DNA from: an uncultured Helicobacteraceae bacterium
Lineage (GTDB): Bacteria; Campylobacterota; Campylobacteria; Campylobacterales; UBA6016
Assembly (NCBI GenBank): GCA_937973585.1
Contig: CALJKN010000119.1
Span: 1 to 25,869, forward strand
Length of the DNA: 25,869 nt
Reading direction: 5' to 3'
The translations under genes and the position numbers were made by a program. The notes beneath the pieces are model-generated. The model saw only the letters and a program-made list of their open reading frames with translations, did not search any database and was not told the origin of the DNA. Of the stretch, positions 23,487 to 25,869 are shown in pieces; within the stretch, counting starts at the first letter, position 1; every line of letters begins with the position of its first letter.

Positions 23487-24383
23487 ATGAATGAAATAGC
23501 GATTATCGGAGCAACGGCAAGCGGCAAAAGCGATGTAGCCCTATCTCTGGCGGCAAAACAAAACGGCGTGATACTATCTTTGGACTCCCTATCTTTGTAC
23601 AAAGAGGTGGATATCGCCAGCGCAAAACCTAGTGTGGAGGAGCGTGGAGAGATAGAGCATTTCGGAATAGATATCATAAATCCGGATGAGCCTTTTAATG
23701 CCGCTATGTTTATGGACGAGTACGACAAAGCAAAAGAGTATGCCAAAAAATCCGGCAAAAACCTCATTATCGTAGGGGGTAGCTCTTTTTATCTAAAATC
23801 GATGATAGAGGGGCTGACCGATATGCCGTCGATAGGTGAAAAATCGAGAGAGAGGGCAAAAGCTATGACGGATGTTTTGGAGGATGCATACAAATACCTC
23901 CAAAAAATCGATCCGGCTTTTGCCGATTCGATATCCGCTACGGATAAATACAGAATATCCAGAGGGTTGGAGATTTTTTTTGAGACCGGAGATGCACCCA
24001 GCGACGTGTTTTCCTCAATGCCGAAAAAAAAGATCGACGGCGATATCAAAATACTAGAGATTGCCGTCGATAGAGATGTTTTGAGAGGGCGAATCAGACG
24101 GAGGGTCGAAAAGATGTTTGAGGCCGGAATCATCGGCGAAGCAGAACATATCGCCTCAAAATACGGGAGCGAAATCAAACCGATGAAATCTATCGGGCTA
24201 AAAGAGGTTTACGGGCTTTTGGAGGGCGAATACGGGATAGAGAACTGCAAAGAGCTAATCACTATCCACACATCGCAACTGGCAAAAAGACAAACGACCT
24301 TCAACAAAACCCAGATAAACGCAGATATGAGAGGAAACGCCGAGGAGGTACTATCTGCCGCTTTGTCGCTAATCTCAACATAA
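23487..24383 (+). CDS. miaA: tRNA dimethylallyltransferase MiaA
   Basis: Adds an isopentenyl group to adenosine 37 of tRNAs reading codons that begin with U. The 298-residue protein has the P-loop GATASGKS (8-15), the LSLDSLSLYK segment with the catalytic-region aspartate, VGGSSFYLKSM, and the C-terminal QLAKRQTTF block. ATG at 23487 is chosen because it puts the P-loop where the family has it, but it lacks a ribosome site; an in-frame TTG at 23469 has AAGG six bases upstream and would add six residues. It is divergent from mqnP and its stop lies in the inverted repeat of the next operon. Confidence 0.95.
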   Translation: MNEIAIIGATASGKSDVALSLAAKQNGVILSLDSLSLYKEVDIASAKPSVEERGEIEHFGIDIINPDEPFNAAMFMDEYDKAKEYAKKSGKNLIIVGGSSFYLKSMIEGLTDMPSIGEKSRERAKAMTDVLEDAYKYLQKIDPAFADSISATDKYRISRGLEIFFETGDAPSDVFSSMPKKKIDGDIKILEIAVDRDVLRGRIRRRVEKMFEAGIIGEAEHIASKYGSEIKPMKSIGLKEVYGLLEGEYGIENCKELITIHTSQLAKRQTTFNKTQINADMRGNAEEVLSAALSLIST

Positions 24384-24397
24384 AATCATATTTTATG
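24379..24397. repeat. Inverted repeat at the toxin-antitoxin promoter (putative operator)
   Basis: CATAAAAT and ATTTTATG flank a CAT centre, a perfect 8-base inverted repeat that covers the miaA stop and touches the extended -10 of the next operon. Its place fits autoregulation by the Phd-like antitoxin. Confidence 0.5.
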
Positions 24398-24404
24398 CTA
24401 TTAT
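24396..24404 (+). promoter_or_regulatory. Extended -10 promoter of the toxin-antitoxin operon
   Basis: TGCTATTAT, one base from the TGnTATAAT consensus, about 30 bases upstream of the antitoxin ATG. Its first two bases are the last two of the inverted repeat. Confidence 0.45.
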
Positions 24405-24434
24405 ACTATCAAACATAAGTACAAAGGCTACAGG

Positions 24435-24755
24435 ATGCAGACTATAGGTATAAGAGAGCTACAGACAAATCCAGCTATTTTTACAAAAGCCCTTGAGTCT
24501 AATGAATTTGCGGTAATCACAAAACACAGCACCCCTATAGGGGTAGCGGTTGCATTTAATGACTCTATAGTCTCCAATGGACTAAAAACTTCGCTTTTGA
24601 TAGAGGGCTACAAAGGTGGAATGCTAAGCCTCGGACAGCTATGCAAGGCTCAAAATATCTCCAAAAAAGAGGGGATAAAACTCCTGTCTATGATGGGTAT
24701 CGACGTAATAGAGTATAGCTTTTTTGAAGATTTAGCAACAATAAAAGAACTATGA
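24435..24755 (+). CDS. Antitoxin: Phd/YefM-like N terminus with UPF0175-like C terminus
   Basis: The 106-residue protein begins with a Phd/YefM-type DNA-binding fold (IGIRELQTNPAIFTKALES, then FAVITKHSTPIGVAVAF), the usual autoregulatory part of an antitoxin. Residues from about 60 (GGMLSLGQLCKAQNISKKEG to DVIEYSFFEDL) resemble UPF0175, a small helix-turn-helix family that is a known partner of DUF3368 PIN proteins. AAAGG lies seven bases before the ATG, and the stop overlaps the toxin start by ATGA. Both halves of an antitoxin are thus on one chain. Family calls are by eye from motifs. Confidence 0.78.
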   Translation: MQTIGIRELQTNPAIFTKALESNEFAVITKHSTPIGVAVAFNDSIVSNGLKTSLLIEGYKGGMLSLGQLCKAQNISKKEGIKLLSMMGIDVIEYSFFEDLATIKEL

Positions 24756-25222
24756 CGGTAGTTGCAAGCGATAGCACTACACTTATCGTGCTATCGGATA
24801 TGAATCGCTTTGATCTACTCGGAAGCATCTTTGCAAAAGTATATATCCCGCAAACGGTTTTGGCAGAGATAAGCTCCAAAAATAACATAAATCTGCCTGA
24901 TTTTATAGAGATCGAACTGCCGCAGGACGACGATAATCTAAAGGCTATGAAGCTTTTACTAGATGACGGCGAGAGCGAAGCAATAGCGCTAGCGCTACAA
25001 AAAAGCATCCCCCTCATTATAGACGAGAAAAAAGGTAGAAAAATAGCAAAGAACATGGGGCTAAAAATACTAGGTCTAGTCGGTATCGTCTACCTCAATA
25101 TCACAAGAGGTGTTTTGGACACGGCAGAGGCAAGATTGTTTTTAGAGTCGGCACGCAATAATGGATTTAGAATCTCTGAAAAACTTATCAATGAGATGTT
25201 TGAAAGCCTAAACGCAAAGTAG
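24752..25222 (+). CDS. DUF3368 PIN-domain toxin (VapC-like RNase)
   Basis: Predicted magnesium-dependent ribonuclease toxin. The 156-residue protein has the acidic PIN residues D7 (SDSTTLI), E39 (VLAEIS), E74 (DDGESEAIALAL) and D91 (LIIDEKKGRKIA), and the VYIPQTVLAEI and LKILGLVGIV segments typical of DUF3368. It overlaps the antitoxin by 4 bases, the standard order of antitoxin first. All acidic ligands are present, so it is probably active. It ends 18 bases from the convergent thioredoxin gene; no clear terminator lies between them. Confidence 0.85.
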   Translation: MTVVASDSTTLIVLSDMNRFDLLGSIFAKVYIPQTVLAEISSKNNINLPDFIEIELPQDDDNLKAMKLLLDDGESEAIALALQKSIPLIIDEKKGRKIAKNMGLKILGLVGIVYLNITRGVLDTAEARLFLESARNNGFRISEKLINEMFESLNAK

Positions 25223-25240
25223 GCAAACAACATCGATCAT

Positions 25241-25615
25241 CTACGGCTTCACCCCGTCCAACCTCTTTGCGAAGCCGATTTCGTTCATTCCGCCGATCTT
25301 TTTTTCGATTAGTTTGCCGCCGGGTGCAAAAAATAGTATATTTGGGGTAGCCCGTACCGAATAGTCGCTTTTTGCCTCGGTGTCAAAATCTATATCGACA
25401 TAGAAAAAATCGGCTTTTGCGTCATACTTTTGGTCTAGTTTTTTGATCGACTCCATCGTCATCTTGCAAAACGGACAATAATCAACGCCAAGCACGACGA
25501 TAGAGTATTTGCCGGAGCTTTTGACGGCAGCTTTTACATCATCGTACGGTTTTTTCTGGATTTGCGCCCCAAAAAGCGCCGCACACAACAACATAAACAC
25601 AAAAAGCTTTTTCAT
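25241..25615 (-). CDS. Exported thioredoxin-fold protein
   Basis: A 124-residue periplasmic thioredoxin-like protein. It has a cleavable-looking signal peptide (about 1-17, ending in ALFGA), a DYCPFCKM active site with C47 and C50, and the cis-proline motif RATPNILFF. The CPFC dipeptide differs from CGPC of thioredoxin and resembles reductases that keep partner cysteines reduced in the periplasm, such as SoxW-like proteins; the substrate is unknown. ATG at 25615 is chosen over the adjoining TTG because AGGAGG lies five bases before it. It is a single gene, convergent with the toxin and back-to-back with the CRISPR array. Confidence 0.88.
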   Translation of the reverse strand: MKKLFVFMLLCAALFGAQIQKKPYDDVKAAVKSSGKYSIVVLGVDYCPFCKMTMESIKKLDQKYDAKADFFYVDIDFDTEAKSDYSVRATPNILFFAPGGKLIEKKIGGMNEIGFAKRLDGVKP

Positions 25616-25698
25616 CAAAACCTCCTCTATGCCAATCGATATGTATCTTACCTGAATTTCCGAACAGTAGCCGACACAAAATTTTACTTTGTCCGCAA

Positions 25699-25869
25699 GC
25701 TCAAGCCGCCCATCCTACTCCTCTGTGCTATAATAACAATAACATTCCAGTCCGACGTTAGCAAGTTATAGTCGCCTATCCTACTCCTCTGTGCTATAAT
25801 TAATGCAGGTATGAGAATATTAAACAAACAGTTATAGTCGCCTATCCTACTCCTCTGTGCTATAATTGT
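25699..25869 (+). CRISPR. CRISPR array, type II-C-like, first three repeats (continues past the window)
   Basis: Two identical 36-base repeats (25765-25800 and 25831-25866) and a degenerate first copy (25699-25734, five mismatches, all in its first 13 bases) are separated by two 30-base spacers (25735-25764 and 25801-25830); a third spacer begins at 25867. The repeat starts GTTATAGTCGCC and ends CTCTGTGCTATAAT, the shape of Neisseria and Campylobacter type II-C repeats, which pair with a tracrRNA for Cas9. Type is inferred from repeat form and spacing only: no cas gene or tracrRNA lies in the window. No open frame or tRNA is seen between the array and the thioredoxin gene start. Confidence 0.93.
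25726..25734 (+). promoter_or_regulatory. crRNA promoter inside the first CRISPR repeat
   Basis: TGCTATAAT, a perfect extended -10 element, forms the last nine bases of the repeat; the same element ends the next repeats at 25792-25800 and 25858-25866. In Neisseria meningitidis and Campylobacter jejuni such repeat-borne promoters start each crRNA within the adjoining spacer. The same class of promoter is used by other genes of this window. Confidence 0.6.

Noticed and set aside
25346..25366. Possible tracrRNA anti-repeat (AGCGACTATTCGG on the minus strand)
   Set aside because: Only about eight bases resemble the complement of the repeat start, and they lie inside the thioredoxin coding sequence.
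25562..25771. A 69-codon open frame running into the CRISPR repeats
   Set aside because: It crosses the signal-peptide region of the thioredoxin gene antisense and then the first repeat and spacer; no ribosome site or recognisable protein.

Overview
The window looks like the chromosome of a member of the Campylobacterota (the former Epsilonproteobacteria), probably a free-living or sulfur/hydrogen-type lineage rather than Campylobacter or Helicobacter themselves. The reasons are protein style and gene content: FliW, a futalosine-type UbiA prenyltransferase, a UDP-glucuronate 4-epimerase of the Campylobacter type, a short FlaC-sized flagellin, a GlnD, an Ech hydrogenase, sigma70 promoters of the extended -10 type (TGnTATAAT), and a type II-C-like CRISPR repeat. 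Genes are tightly packed, many start codons are TTG or GTG, and there is no gap above about 200 bases. No rRNA, tRNA or insertion sequence was seen.

Layout. 1-62: the last codons of an unidentified + strand gene. 66-3000 (- strand): glnD and fliW, read from a promoter near 3040. 3127-9491 (+): UDP-glucuronate 4-epimerase, phosphomannomutase/phosphoglucomutase, pyrC, an OmpR-type regulator, a small histidine kinase and gltX; the genes overlap or nearly touch, so sugar-nucleotide, pyrimidine, signalling and translation genes share one transcript. 9554-15924 (+): a six-gene Ech energy-converting [NiFe] hydrogenase (echABCDEF), followed after only 5 nt by gdhA, so ferredoxin/H2 chemistry and glutamate synthesis appear co-transcribed. 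15980-16420: a TerB-like protein with its own extended -10 promoter, separated by a bidirectional terminator from a convergent small membrane protein gene (16464-16802, -).

16917-20556 (+): a 1091-residue hybrid sensor kinase whose periplasmic sensor is an NMT1/THI5-type solute-binding domain, followed by HisKA, HATPase, two receivers and an HPt domain, then an overlapping single-domain response regulator. 20592-21341 (-): a short flagellin with a good sigma28 promoter. 21427-23292 (-): an operon of a UbiA-type prenyltransferase (probably MqnP of the futalosine menaquinone route), which appears to use an ATT start codon, and two small genes of unknown function. 23487-24383 (+): miaA.

24435-25222 (+): a toxin-antitoxin pair made of a Phd-like/UPF0175-like antitoxin and a DUF3368 PIN-domain toxin, with an inverted repeat over its promoter. 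25241-25615 (-): an exported thioredoxin-fold protein. 25699-25869: the beginning of a CRISPR array with 36-bp repeats and 30-bp spacers, cut by the window end. Each repeat ends in an extended -10 promoter, as in Neisseria and Campylobacter type II-C arrays. The cas genes and tracrRNA are not in the window and are expected to the right.
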